Below the pieces are notes generated by a model. The model ran no database searches and was not told the DNA's origin. It saw only the letters and a program-made list of their open reading frames with translations. A stretch of DNA of 64,000 nt from Bordetella genomosp. 5 (GTDB taxonomy: Bacteria; Pseudomonadota; Gammaproteobacteria; Burkholderiales; Burkholderiaceae_B), in assembly GCF_002261475.1 (NCBI RefSeq), contig NZ_NEVN01000006.1:186001-250000 (forward strand), read 5' to 3'. Shown one piece after another: positions 18,535 to 26,477 of this stretch. A program made the position numbers and the translations under genes. Within the stretch, counting starts at the first letter, position 1, and every line of letters starts with the position of its first letter.

Positions 18535-18580
18535 GGAGAGGTCTGCCTGTTCTGGAGAGGTCTGCCTGTTTTGGGGAGAG
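18532..18580 (+). repeat. 19-nt tandem direct repeat downstream of the adhesin gene
   Basis: Two copies of the 19-base unit TYTGGAGAGGTCTGCCTGT lie at 18532-18550 and 18551-18569, with a partial third copy to 18580. The rest of the gap up to 18755 shows no gene that I can support. Confidence 0.7.
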
Positions 18581-18755
18581 CGTGCTTGAAGAGAGACCGA
18601 TCGCGTCGAGCAGAACCGTCCACCAGCCGCGCCTGTCGGGCCGTCGCGCGCCGGCTAGGCCATGCGGATCGGATTGCGGTTGTGGGGCTAGTCCGGAGGG
18701 CCTTCGGGCTACGCCCGCGTCTGTGCGGTTGGCCCGGCGACGGCGAATGCCCGGA

Positions 18756-20378
18756 TCAGCTCAGCAATCGCTGCGCGGCCGCGACACCCCACCACGCAGC
18801 TTCCTCGAACACCGAGTAGCCCGACAGATCGGCATGGGCGAACAGCACCGTGCCGTCCACGTCGCGTAGCGCCGCCAGCCCCGGGTTCGACAGATAACCC
18901 GGCACCGGGATGGCCATGGCGTGGCCGCGCGCCGTGATCTCCAGGGATTCGACCTCGCGCCAAAGATCGTCGCCGTAGGCGGTGAGCAGATCCACGGCGG
19001 CCGCGTCGCGCAGCGCGTCGGGATCGGCCTCGAGCAGCCATTGCCGCGCCTGCGTGGGCCCAAGGCGTGACAGCGCATGGTAGGCCGTGAACACCGTGCG
19101 CGGGGATGGGGCGACCCGCAGCAGCTGATGGGTGGACACGACGTAGCCCAGCGCCTGCCCGCGATACACCACGTTGTCCCAGGCGAGCGATTCGCCCGGC
19201 TGCTCGGCCGGGTAGCCCTTCATGATGAAGTTCGATACCAGCCAGGCCGCGTGCGGGCTGGCGTGCGCACGCGCGTCGTAGCCCCACTCGCGCAGATCGG
19301 GCAACACGCGTGCCGCCACCGCGAGCGGCATGGCGCACACCACGCGGCGGGCCGCGATCTCGCTGGCGCCACCGTCGGCCACACAATGCACGCGCGCGCC
19401 CGGGGCCGTGAGCCGGACCCGCGCGGCCAGGCCGCCGACCAGCCAATCGGCATGGCCGAGGCGGGCGGTGATGGCCTCGCGCAGCTGGTGCACCAGCGGG
19501 CCGAGCCCGCCCGGCCAGGTCAGTACCGCGCCGCCCGCGGCGTTGGCGGCGTGGCCGTCGCGGCTGGCAAAGTAGTGCAGTCCGGCCCAGGCCGAGACGG
19601 TGTCGGTGCCCGCGCCGTAGTCGTCGCGGCAGCAGTAGTCGAGGTACCAGCGCAGCGCGGGCGAGCGGTAGCCCTCGCGATCGAGCCAGTCATCGAAGCG
19701 CAGCGTGTCGAGCGCGCGCCAGGCGGGATCCGTTGAGGACGCAACCAGCGGCACCGCGAAGAGGCGGCGGCCGTCGTTGCCGCGCGTGGTCCGCAGGCGC
19801 TCGACCAGCGCCTCGAAGCGGTGATGCTCGGCCAGGTGCTCGGGCGGCAGGCCGGTCATGGGCAGCAGCGCGTCTTCCCAGCGGCCATCTCGCAGCAGGC
19901 GCTCTTGTGGCGAGTGCACCAGCACGCGCTCGTCGTAATAGGGCCTCGCGCCCTGAGCGTCGCGCTCGATCAGCCTGAAATCGGCCAGCATCTCGCGCAC
20001 ATGGGTGGATTCGCGCGAGGGCAGGGGCAGGTAGTGGGCGCCGCGCGGATAGGCGAGGCCGTTGCGTTCGCCCGCGTTGGCATTGCCGCCGAACTCCGGC
20101 CCCGCCACCACCACGAAGTCGCGCCGGCCTTCGCGCGCCAGCTTCCAGGCGCAGGCGAGCCCCGCCACGCCGGCGCCCAGAATGGCCACCCCGGTGTCGC
20201 GCGTGCCGCTTGCGGCTGGCAGCGGCGCGCCATCGCGCAGCGCGTGGCCGGCCTCCATGCCGGGATAGCGCAGCTCGGGCTGGGCGCGTATTACCCGGCG
20301 CTGGTGCCAGCCCAACGCACCGCCCAGGCCCACGGTGGCCGTCCACGCCGCACCCAGCAATAACGTGCGGCGCTGCAT
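18756..20378 (-). CDS. Tat-exported flavin-dependent amine oxidase family protein
   Basis: 540 residues. The N-terminus MQRRTLLLGAAW has the twin-arginine and hydrophobic pattern of a Tat signal, fitting export of a folded flavoprotein. A Rossmann FAD site follows at about residues 55-80 (GAGVAGLACAWKL, then an acceptor strand), and the C-terminal VLFAHADLSGYSVFEEA resembles the FAD-closing motif of amine oxidases. The ATG at 20378-20376 overlaps the upstream spermidine-synthase-like stop by one base (TGATG), so they are coupled. The long upstream extension of the frame is antisense-like and discarded. Context suggests oxidation of a polyamine or related amine in the periplasm; the substrate is not known. 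Confidence 0.85.
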   Translation of the reverse strand: MQRRTLLLGAAWTATVGLGGALGWHQRRVIRAQPELRYPGMEAGHALRDGAPLPAASGTRDTGVAILGAGVAGLACAWKLAREGRRDFVVVAGPEFGGNANAGERNGLAYPRGAHYLPLPSRESTHVREMLADFRLIERDAQGARPYYDERVLVHSPQERLLRDGRWEDALLPMTGLPPEHLAEHHRFEALVERLRTTRGNDGRRLFAVPLVASSTDPAWRALDTLRFDDWLDREGYRSPALRWYLDYCCRDDYGAGTDTVSAWAGLHYFASRDGHAANAAGGAVLTWPGGLGPLVHQLREAITARLGHADWLVGGLAARVRLTAPGARVHCVADGGASEIAARRVVCAMPLAVAARVLPDLREWGYDARAHASPHAAWLVSNFIMKGYPAEQPGESLAWDNVVYRGQALGYVVSTHQLLRVAPSPRTVFTAYHALSRLGPTQARQWLLEADPDALRDAAAVDLLTAYGDDLWREVESLEITARGHAMAIPVPGYLSNPGLAALRDVDGTVLFAHADLSGYSVFEEAAWWGVAAAQRLLS

Positions 20379-21889
20379 CAGCGGATGACCTTGCGCCAGT
20401 CTTCGTCGAAGTAGCGCACCAGCGATTGCTCGTTGAGCCGGTTGGGCGGCATGGCGAGGCGCGGCATGTCGGCCGGGAAGTGGAACAGCTCGCGGGTGGT
20501 GGTGGGGTCGAGATAGCGGGTGGCCACGGGCAGACGCTCGGGCACCGTGTAATCGTCGCGTTTGCCGGCCAGGATGAAGCCCCAATCACCGAACGAGGGC
20601 ACGTAGGCGTGATACGGCCAGGTGTGCAGACCCGCTTCCTTCAGGGTGGCGTCGATGCTCCAGAACGAGCGCGGCGCAAAGTAGGGCGAGGTGGACTGCA
20701 CCACCATATAGCCTTTCTCGGCGAGGTGACGTGTCATCAGGTGGTAGACCGGCACCGAGTACAGCCGGCCCAGGCCGAAGTTCGACGGATCCGGAAAATC
20801 GACCACGATGAAGTCGTAGATGTCGTTGTGCTCTTCGAGCCAGCGGCCGGCGTCGGTGTTGATCACCGTGACCCGCGGATCTTTCAGCGCGCCCTGGTTC
20901 AGGGCCACCAGCGGCTCCGAGCGGGAAAACAAGCCCGTCATGGACGGGTCGAGGTCGACCAGGGTGACGTGCTCGATGCCGGGGTATTTGAGCACCTCGC
21001 GCAGCGCGAGGCCGTCGCCGCCGCCCAGGATCAGGACACGGCGCGCCCAGGGCAGGGCGGCCAGACCCGGATGCACGAGAGACTCGTGATAGCGATGTTC
21101 GTCACGAGACGAAAACTGCAGGTTGCCGTTGATGTAGAGCCGCATGTCGTCGTGCCAGCGCGTGACCACCAGGCGCTGGTAGGGCGTGGTCTCGGCGTGG
21201 ATCACGTCATCGCCGTACAGGCCTTTTTCGGCCCAGGTCGTCATGTGGCCGGAGTACAGCAGGCCCAGACCGAGCAGGCCCAGCACGATGCTGGCGCGCA
21301 GCGCACGCGTGCCCGGGCGGCGCACCTCGCTGCGGAACAGCCAGGTGGTCCAGAGCGCCACGCCGGCATTGAGCATGCCGAACAGGAACGAGGTGCGCAG
21401 CAGACCCAGGCGCGGTGCGAGCAGCAGCGGAAACACCAGCGAGACGGCCAGTGCGCCGAGATAATCGAAGGTGAGGACGCGGCTGACGATGTCGCGGAAC
21501 TCGGCCTTGCGCTGGTTGAAGACCCGCATCACGAGCGGAATCTCCATGCCCACCATCAGGCCGATCAGGAACACCCCCGCATAGAGCGCGGTGCGAAACG
21601 GCGCCGCCATCCAGGCATACACGATGAAGAGCGCCGCGGCGGAGACCCCGCCGATCAAGGCGACCAGCAGCTCCACGTCGATGAAGCGCTCGAGCACCTG
21701 ATCCTCGGGAATATACTTGGACAGCCAGGACCCCACGCCCATGGCGAACAGGTAGCAGCCGATGACGGACGAGAACTGCAGGATCGAGTCGCCCAGCAGA
21801 TAGCTGGCCAGCGCGCTGCTGACGAGCTCGTAGCCCAGGCCGCACGAGGCGACGATCAATACCGAAAGAATAAGAACGCGGTCGCGCAT
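20378..21889 (-). CDS. Membrane-anchored spermidine synthase-like aminopropyltransferase
   Basis: 503 residues. The first 210 or so form about six or seven transmembrane helices (GLGYELVSSALASYLLG at the start). The C-terminal half is a spermidine synthase/methyltransferase-like fold with the SAM-type loop LGGGDGLALREVLKYPG, the acidic residue in VTLVDLDPSM and the catalytic segment VVDFPDPS. Soluble SpeE enzymes transfer aminopropyl from decarboxylated SAM to putrescine; the membrane-fused type is less understood. A SAM decarboxylase in the divergent operon could supply the donor. It is the first gene of a leftward pair with the flavin oxidase and shares a promoter region with the DUF350 operon. 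Confidence 0.88.
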   Translation of the reverse strand: MRDRVLILSVLIVASCGLGYELVSSALASYLLGDSILQFSSVIGCYLFAMGVGSWLSKYIPEDQVLERFIDVELLVALIGGVSAAALFIVYAWMAAPFRTALYAGVFLIGLMVGMEIPLVMRVFNQRKAEFRDIVSRVLTFDYLGALAVSLVFPLLLAPRLGLLRTSFLFGMLNAGVALWTTWLFRSEVRRPGTRALRASIVLGLLGLGLLYSGHMTTWAEKGLYGDDVIHAETTPYQRLVVTRWHDDMRLYINGNLQFSSRDEHRYHESLVHPGLAALPWARRVLILGGGDGLALREVLKYPGIEHVTLVDLDPSMTGLFSRSEPLVALNQGALKDPRVTVINTDAGRWLEEHNDIYDFIVVDFPDPSNFGLGRLYSVPVYHLMTRHLAEKGYMVVQSTSPYFAPRSFWSIDATLKEAGLHTWPYHAYVPSFGDWGFILAGKRDDYTVPERLPVATRYLDPTTTRELFHFPADMPRLAMPPNRLNEQSLVRYFDEDWRKVIR

Positions 21890-21914
21890 GGGGGTGTCCG
21901 TGACAAGTGGCCGC

Positions 21915-21939
21915 AGTATATCGAACGAGGCGATATACT
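21915..21939. promoter_or_regulatory. Perfect 9-bp inverted repeat in the divergent polyamine-cluster promoter
   Basis: AGTATATCG (21915-21923) and CGATATACT (21931-21939) are exact reverse complements separated by 7 bases. They sit in the 73-base gap between the leftward spermidine-synthase-like gene and the rightward DUF350 gene. Each arm contains TATACT read outward, so the arms could double as divergent -10 elements; no convincing -35 is seen. A dimeric regulator bound here would control both operons. Confidence 0.6.
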
Positions 21940-21962
21940 TCGGCGACTCTTTGGGGAGAACT

Positions 21963-22349
21963 ATGCATCCTGCATTGGCATACCTGCTCTACATCGTGAC
22001 CGGCCTGCTCATGCTGGGCCTCTTCAGCGTCATCTACACGGCGGTCACCCGACATAAAGAGTTCGACCTCATCCGCGAGGGCAACCTGGCCGCGGCGCTG
22101 TCCTTTGCCGGAGCGCTGATCGGCTTCAGCTTCACGGTGGGCGTGGGCATCGCGGTGCACGCCACCTTCACGATGTTCCTGGTCTGGGGCGTGGCCGCCA
22201 TGGCCGTGCAGATCGTGGTGTATGCCGGCCTGAGCTTCTGCGTGCGCGGCATGAACCAGGCCATCGAAGAAAACAATCTCGCCATGGGCGCACTGCTCGG
22301 CGCCAGCTCGCTGGCGGCCGGGGTGGTCAATGCGGGCTGCCTGACCTGA
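21963..22349 (+). CDS. DUF350 (YjfL-type) inner-membrane protein
   Basis: 128 residues with about four transmembrane helices (near 4-25, 42-62, 70-90 and 105-125), the layout of DUF350/YjfL proteins. The loop FDLIREGNLAAALSFAGALIGF is typical: the first helix hairpin is followed by GN-AAA. The ATG at 21963 has GGGGAG 5 bases upstream and is preferred to the longer frame, which would run through the operator. DUF350 proteins have no proven biochemical role but recur beside SPFH, DUF4178 and polyamine genes, as here. It opens the rightward operon, 37 bases before the SPFH gene. Confidence 0.85.
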   Translation: MHPALAYLLYIVTGLLMLGLFSVIYTAVTRHKEFDLIREGNLAAALSFAGALIGFSFTVGVGIAVHATFTMFLVWGVAAMAVQIVVYAGLSFCVRGMNQAIEENNLAMGALLGASSLAAGVVNAGCLT

Positions 22350-22386
22350 ACCGCCTCACTCGAGCGCAACACGCAGGAGAATCGAC

Positions 22387-23445
22387 ATGAGCCTGGGCTC
22401 TTTCATTCGCAAGCAATTTATCGACATCCTTCAATGGAATGAGGATCGCGAGGGCGTACTTGCCTGGCGCCATCCCATGGAGGATTTCGAAATCCAGTAT
22501 GGCGCCAGCCTGACCGTGCGCGAGTCGCAGATGGCGGTGTTCGTGAACGAAGGCAAGGTGGCCGACGTGTTCGGCCCCGGCATGTACAAGCTCACGACCC
22601 AGACCCTGCCGGTGCTCACGTACCTGAAGAACTGGGACAAGCTGTTCGAGTCGCCCTTCAAGTCGGATGTGATCTTCTTCAGCACCCGGCTGCAGCTCGG
22701 CCGGCGCTGGGGCACGGCGCAGCCGATCACGGTGCGCGACGCCGAGTTCGGCATGGTGCGCGTGCGCGCGTTCGGCGTGTACTCGTATCAGATCGCCGAT
22801 CCGGGCCTGTTCTATCGCGAGATAAGCGGCACGCGCGACGTCTACACCGTGGACGATCTCGAGGCGCAACTGCGCAACATGGTCGTGGCCGCCATGACCA
22901 CGGCGCTGGGCAGCTCCGGCGTGCCGTTCATCGACATGGCCGCCAATCAAGGGCAGATGTCCGAGCGCATCGCGGCGTCGCTGGCGCCGCTGTTCGAGCG
23001 CTATGGCGTCAAGCTCGACAACTTCACCGTCGAAAACGTCTCCCTGCCCGAGGAGCTTCAAAAGGCGCTGGACACGCGGATCTCGATCGGCATGTCGGGC
23101 GACCTGGGCAAGCTGACGCAGTACCAGACCGCCAGCTCGATCCCGCTGGCCGCGCAGAACGAGGGCGGCATCGCCGGCATCGGCGCCGGTCTGGCGGCGG
23201 GCGCCGCGCTCGGCCATACGATGGCGCAGGGCCTGGGGCAGGCCGTTGCGCCTGCAACCATGCCCGCCAATCCGGCGGCAGCGCCGGCCGCGGGCGCGGC
23301 CGCAGGCGCCGCCGCGGGTGCCGCGACGCAGGCCGATCCGGTACAGCGTCTGCAGCAGCTCAAGGCGCTGGCCGATCAGAATCTGATCACGGCGGCCGAG
23401 TACGACGCGGCCAAGGCCGAAATCCTGAAAAAGCTCACGAGCTGA
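22387..23445 (+). CDS. SPFH/Band-7 domain protein with C-terminal SHOCT
   Basis: 352 residues. There is no signal peptide: the protein begins with an amphipathic segment, then an SPFH-type domain over about residues 25-240 (MEDFEIQYGASLTVRESQMAVFVNEG at the start; VKLDNFTVENVSLPEELQKALD near its end). A Gly/Ala-rich linker (about 260-315) leads to a SHOCT motif (LQQLKALADQNLITAAEYDAAKAEIL). This is the virion-core/YdjI-like subgroup found with zinc-ribbon and DUF4178 proteins. SPFH proteins assemble as scaffolds at the inner membrane. A CAGGAG box precedes the ATG. It probably cooperates with the DUF350 membrane protein upstream. Confidence 0.88.
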   Translation: MSLGSFIRKQFIDILQWNEDREGVLAWRHPMEDFEIQYGASLTVRESQMAVFVNEGKVADVFGPGMYKLTTQTLPVLTYLKNWDKLFESPFKSDVIFFSTRLQLGRRWGTAQPITVRDAEFGMVRVRAFGVYSYQIADPGLFYREISGTRDVYTVDDLEAQLRNMVVAAMTTALGSSGVPFIDMAANQGQMSERIAASLAPLFERYGVKLDNFTVENVSLPEELQKALDTRISIGMSGDLGKLTQYQTASSIPLAAQNEGGIAGIGAGLAAGAALGHTMAQGLGQAVAPATMPANPAAAPAAGAAAGAAAGAATQADPVQRLQQLKALADQNLITAAEYDAAKAEILKKLTS

Positions 23446-23461
23446 GGCGGCGGACGACCCG

Positions 23462-24910
23462 ATGCAGCAGGTTCTGTGTCCGCAGTGTGGCGCGCCGGTC
23501 AGCTTTCTGTCGGCCGCGTCCGTCATGGCCGTGTGCGGGGCCTGCCGCAGCACGCTGCTCAAAGATGCCGACAGCGTGCGGCGCATCGGCGAGGTCGGCG
23601 AGCTGCTCGAAGACTACAGCCCGCTGTGCCTCGGCGCGGCGGGGTCGTTCGAGCGCCGCCGCTTCACGATCGTGGGGCGCATTCAGCTGCGCTACGAGGC
23701 CGGCTTCTGGAACGAGTGGTATCTCTGGTTCGACGACGGCAGCGATGGCTGGCTGTCGGATGCCAGCGGTCAGTATGCGATCACGCATCAACGCCGCGCC
23801 CAGATGCGCCAGCCCGTGCCCGCGTTCGACGCGATCGCGCCGGGCTCCGAGTTCAAGCTCGATGGCCAGCGCTTCGTGGCGGCGGATATCCGCACCTGCC
23901 ACGCGACCTCGGCCGAAGGCGAGCTGCCGTTCGCGTTCGCCGGCGGCTGGCAGGCCAAGGTGGCCGACTTCCGCAGTATCGACGCCTTCCTGACGCTGGA
24001 TTATTCCGACGGGCCGGCCGTGATCTACGTGGGCAAGGCCTACGATCTGAAGCTCATGGATCGCGCCACGCTCAAGACGCGCGATCAGGTGCTGGAGCGC
24101 GCCAGCCGTGTGCGTGGCGCCGTCACGGCCCTGGCCTGCCCGAACTGCGGCGGCCCGATCAGCATCGTGACCGCGATGGCGACCCAGGTGGTGTGCCCGA
24201 GCTGCGGCTCCACCGTGGACTGCGCGGGCGACACGGCCTACGTGATCGCCCAGAAGAAGAAGGTCGACCGCATCGAGACTACGCTCAGGCTCGGGCAGAC
24301 GGCCACCATCGACGGGGCCGACTACACGCTGATCGGCTTGCTCAAATGCACCGACCCCGATCCGGAAGACGGATCGTCCTGGGTCGAGTACCTGCTGTAT
24401 TCGGTGGAGGCGGGCTTTCTGTGGCTGGTGGAGTCCGACGAGGGCTGGGACCGGGTGCGCGTGTGCGACACCTGGCCCGCGCACGCCGGCAAACACATGC
24501 GCTACAACAACGTGATCTACGGCAAGCGCTGGGACTACATCTCGCGCGTGGATGTCGCGCTGGGCGCCTTCAACTGGCGCGTCAGGGTCGGCGACCAGAC
24601 CAAGATCACCGACTACCAGTCGAGCAAGGGCGCGGGTCTGTCGAGCGAACTCGCGGACAACGAACTGGGCTGGTCGGCCAGCCAGCGCGTGAGCGGCGCC
24701 GATCTCGCCAAGTGGTTCAAGCAACCGGAGCTGGCCAAGCTGTCCAGCGCCCGTTCCGAGAGCAAATGGAGTTACTCGTCGCTGGCCCTGCTGGCGTCGA
24801 TCTTTTTGGTGCTGTCCAACGATAACGGCACGGGCAGCGCCATCGCAGGCCTGTTTTTCCTGTGGGCGCCTGCGCTCATCGCCGAAAAACTGAGCGGAGC
24901 CGGAGACTGA
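23462..24910 (+). CDS. DUF4178 protein with two zinc ribbons
   Basis: 482 residues built as two similar halves. Each half begins with a four-cysteine zinc ribbon (Cys6, Cys9, Cys25, Cys28; and CPNC...CPSC near 226-245). Each ribbon is followed by a DUF4178 beta-rich domain with GRIQLRYEAGFWNEWYLWF or LLKCTDPDPEDGSSWVEYLL-type segments. A hydrophobic C-terminal stretch (about 440-470) may anchor it in the inner membrane. No catalytic function is known for DUF4178. It lies 16 bases after the SPFH gene and one base before the next small ORF. The internal duplication is clear from the repeated ribbon-DUF4178 order. Confidence 0.85.
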   Translation: MQQVLCPQCGAPVSFLSAASVMAVCGACRSTLLKDADSVRRIGEVGELLEDYSPLCLGAAGSFERRRFTIVGRIQLRYEAGFWNEWYLWFDDGSDGWLSDASGQYAITHQRRAQMRQPVPAFDAIAPGSEFKLDGQRFVAADIRTCHATSAEGELPFAFAGGWQAKVADFRSIDAFLTLDYSDGPAVIYVGKAYDLKLMDRATLKTRDQVLERASRVRGAVTALACPNCGGPISIVTAMATQVVCPSCGSTVDCAGDTAYVIAQKKKVDRIETTLRLGQTATIDGADYTLIGLLKCTDPDPEDGSSWVEYLLYSVEAGFLWLVESDEGWDRVRVCDTWPAHAGKHMRYNNVIYGKRWDYISRVDVALGAFNWRVRVGDQTKITDYQSSKGAGLSSELADNELGWSASQRVSGADLAKWFKQPELAKLSSARSESKWSYSSLALLASIFLVLSNDNGTGSAIAGLFFLWAPALIAEKLSGAGD

Positions 24911-24911
24911 C

Positions 24912-25049
24912 ATGGGACGCTTCTTCTACACCGTCTATGCGGTCATCGTCATCATCATCTCGAACGGCGTGGGCTCTTCGGGTGGCGGTAGCACCTGGGG
25001 CACCAGCTCGAGCCACTCCGGCTGGTCATCGAGCGGATCGCACAAATGA
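24912..25049 (+). CDS. 45-residue Ser/Gly-rich single-pass peptide
   Basis: A small ORF between the DUF4178 gene and the SAM decarboxylase gene. Translation gives a hydrophobic N-terminal segment ([14 protein letters not shown], residues 4-17) followed by a polar Ser/Gly/Trp tail ([20 protein letters not shown]). Its stop TGA overlaps the decarboxylase ATG by four bases (ATGA), and its ATG lies one base after the DUF4178 stop, so it is embedded in the operon and probably translated. It would be a tiny membrane peptide with a low-complexity tail. I recognise no family; a role as membrane partner of the SPFH/DUF350 proteins is only a guess from position. Confidence 0.7.
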   Translation: MGRFFYTVYAVIVIIISNGVGSSGGGSTWGTSSSHSGWSSSGSHK

Positions 25050-25456
25050 GCCTGGAACCCGACGCTCTGGCAGCCGGGCGACCGGCGGCGGGCCGGCATC
25101 CGACGCGCGGCCATCATCTGCTGGCCGATCTGGACGGCATCGCCCCCGCGGTGCTGGCCGACGCGGCCCGGCTCGAGGCGGTGCTCATCGCCGCCGCGCG
25201 CGCGGCGGGCGCCCACGTGCTGGGCGCGCATTTCCATGGTTTCGACGACGGCACACCGGCCAACGCCGGGGCGGGCGTGACGGGCGTGGTGATCCTGAGC
25301 GAATCGCACATCAGCATCCACACCTGGCCCGAGGTGGGCTATGCGGCGCTCGACGTGTTCATGTGCGGCGCGGCCGACCCGCGCCTGGCGCTGGCGCACG
25401 TGCGCGAGGCGCTGGCCGTCGGCGACGCGCGGGTCACGCTGGTCGAACGCGGCTGA
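25046..25456 (+). CDS. speH: S-adenosylmethionine decarboxylase proenzyme (class 1B)
   Basis: 136 residues, within the range of prokaryotic class 1B AdoMetDC with about 15 extra N-terminal residues. The self-cleavage motif [13 protein letters not shown] is intact: cleavage between Glu86 and Ser87 would create the pyruvoyl cofactor on the alpha chain. The catalytic Cys lies in DVFMCG, and HFHGF near residue 62 matches the family. The enzyme makes decarboxylated SAM, the aminopropyl donor for spermidine synthase. Its partner is probably the membrane spermidine-synthase-like protein transcribed divergently. The start overlaps the upstream peptide stop by four bases. Confidence 0.93.
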   Translation: MSLEPDALAAGRPAAGRHPTRGHHLLADLDGIAPAVLADAARLEAVLIAAARAAGAHVLGAHFHGFDDGTPANAGAGVTGVVILSESHISIHTWPEVGYAALDVFMCGAADPRLALAHVREALAVGDARVTLVERG

Positions 25457-25598
25457 GCCGGACCCGGGCAGCGCCTCGTCATGCCTGGTAATAAATGGAT
25501 GCGCTCGTACGCCTGATGCACGCCGGGCGCACGGTATTCTTCCGTCCCTGTTCAGACTTCCGCACGGTGCGCCACCGCGTGCCGCTCACGTACGTCCC

Positions 25599-26477
25599 AT
25601 GGCGTCCAAGTCCACCACCATCAATACCGTCACGCTGACCTGCTCGGCGTGCGGCAGCAGCGCGTTCACCAAGATCGCGCTCAATGAGTACCGCTGCAAT
25701 CACTGCCATGCGACCACGCTGGTGGAAGACGACGTGGCGCAGCGCCTCGAAAAAATCCTGCGCGGCATCCAGCAACCGGCCCAGCCGCAGCGGCCGCACC
25801 CCGCCGTGCTGCTGACGATCGCGCTGGTCGTGGCGGCGATCTTTCTTGTGCCGCTGCTGATCGGATTGATGGGCCGCGACGTGGTGCCCGAGCCGCCGCC
25901 CCTCGAAACCGGGATCGACGCGAGCCTGGTGCGCCTGAGCGCCGCGCAGGACGTGAAGGTCAACGGCCGCTCGTATCTGCTGCTCACGGTGCGCAACGAA
26001 GCCGGGCAGAAGATCGATGCCCCGCGCGTGACGGCCACCTTCCGGCAGGGCGAGCTCACGCTGGGTTCGCGTTCCGATTCGCCGCTGGCGCGCACCTTGC
26101 AGCATGGTGAGTATTCGCCGGTGCTGATCATGCTGCCTTCGGACCCGTACGACGCGTACACCCTGTCGGTGGCCGAGCCGCGCGCGGCGCGCAAGGAGCA
26201 GATCGATGTGCGGACCAGCAAAGTGCAGTTGGTGCGCAACGACGGCAGCTATCGTCTGGTCGGGCTCGTCACCAACCACGCCAGCGGCGTCGCCGGCTCG
26301 ATCCAGATCAGCGTCATGCTGTACGACGAGGATGGCCGCGTGATCGGTACGGGTAGCGGTTATGCCACGGCCAATCAGCTGGCGCCGCAGGCCAGCACGT
26401 CGTTCGATGTGCGGTGCGACATCTATCACGAGGCGCGCATCGCCTCCTATGACTACATGGTGCAGAGTGAAAACTGA
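25599..26477 (+). CDS. Zinc-ribbon, single-pass protein with FxLYD-like domains
   Basis: 292 residues. A four-cysteine zinc ribbon (Cys15, Cys18, Cys33, Cys36) precedes one transmembrane helix (about 68-92, VLLTIALVVAAIFLVPLLIG). The outer part has two beta-sandwich segments; the second (LVGLVTNHASGVAGSIQISVMLYDEDGRVIG) resembles FxLYD domains, which are found in many small envelope proteins. The ribbon should face the cytoplasm and the sandwiches the periplasm. The start at 25599 is the first that includes the ribbon; the long upstream extension crosses the decarboxylase gene and is discarded. It is 142 bases after speH, so it may belong to the same operon or have its own promoter. Confidence 0.75.
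   Translation: MASKSTTINTVTLTCSACGSSAFTKIALNEYRCNHCHATTLVEDDVAQRLEKILRGIQQPAQPQRPHPAVLLTIALVVAAIFLVPLLIGLMGRDVVPEPPPLETGIDASLVRLSAAQDVKVNGRSYLLLTVRNEAGQKIDAPRVTATFRQGELTLGSRSDSPLARTLQHGEYSPVLIMLPSDPYDAYTLSVAEPRAARKEQIDVRTSKVQLVRNDGSYRLVGLVTNHASGVAGSIQISVMLYDEDGRVIGTGSGYATANQLAPQASTSFDVRCDIYHEARIASYDYMVQSEN

Noticed and set aside
20210-22057. 615-residue rightward frame across the oxidase and synthase genes
   Set aside because: Antisense shadow rich in His/Arg/Gln; it would cross the divergent promoter.
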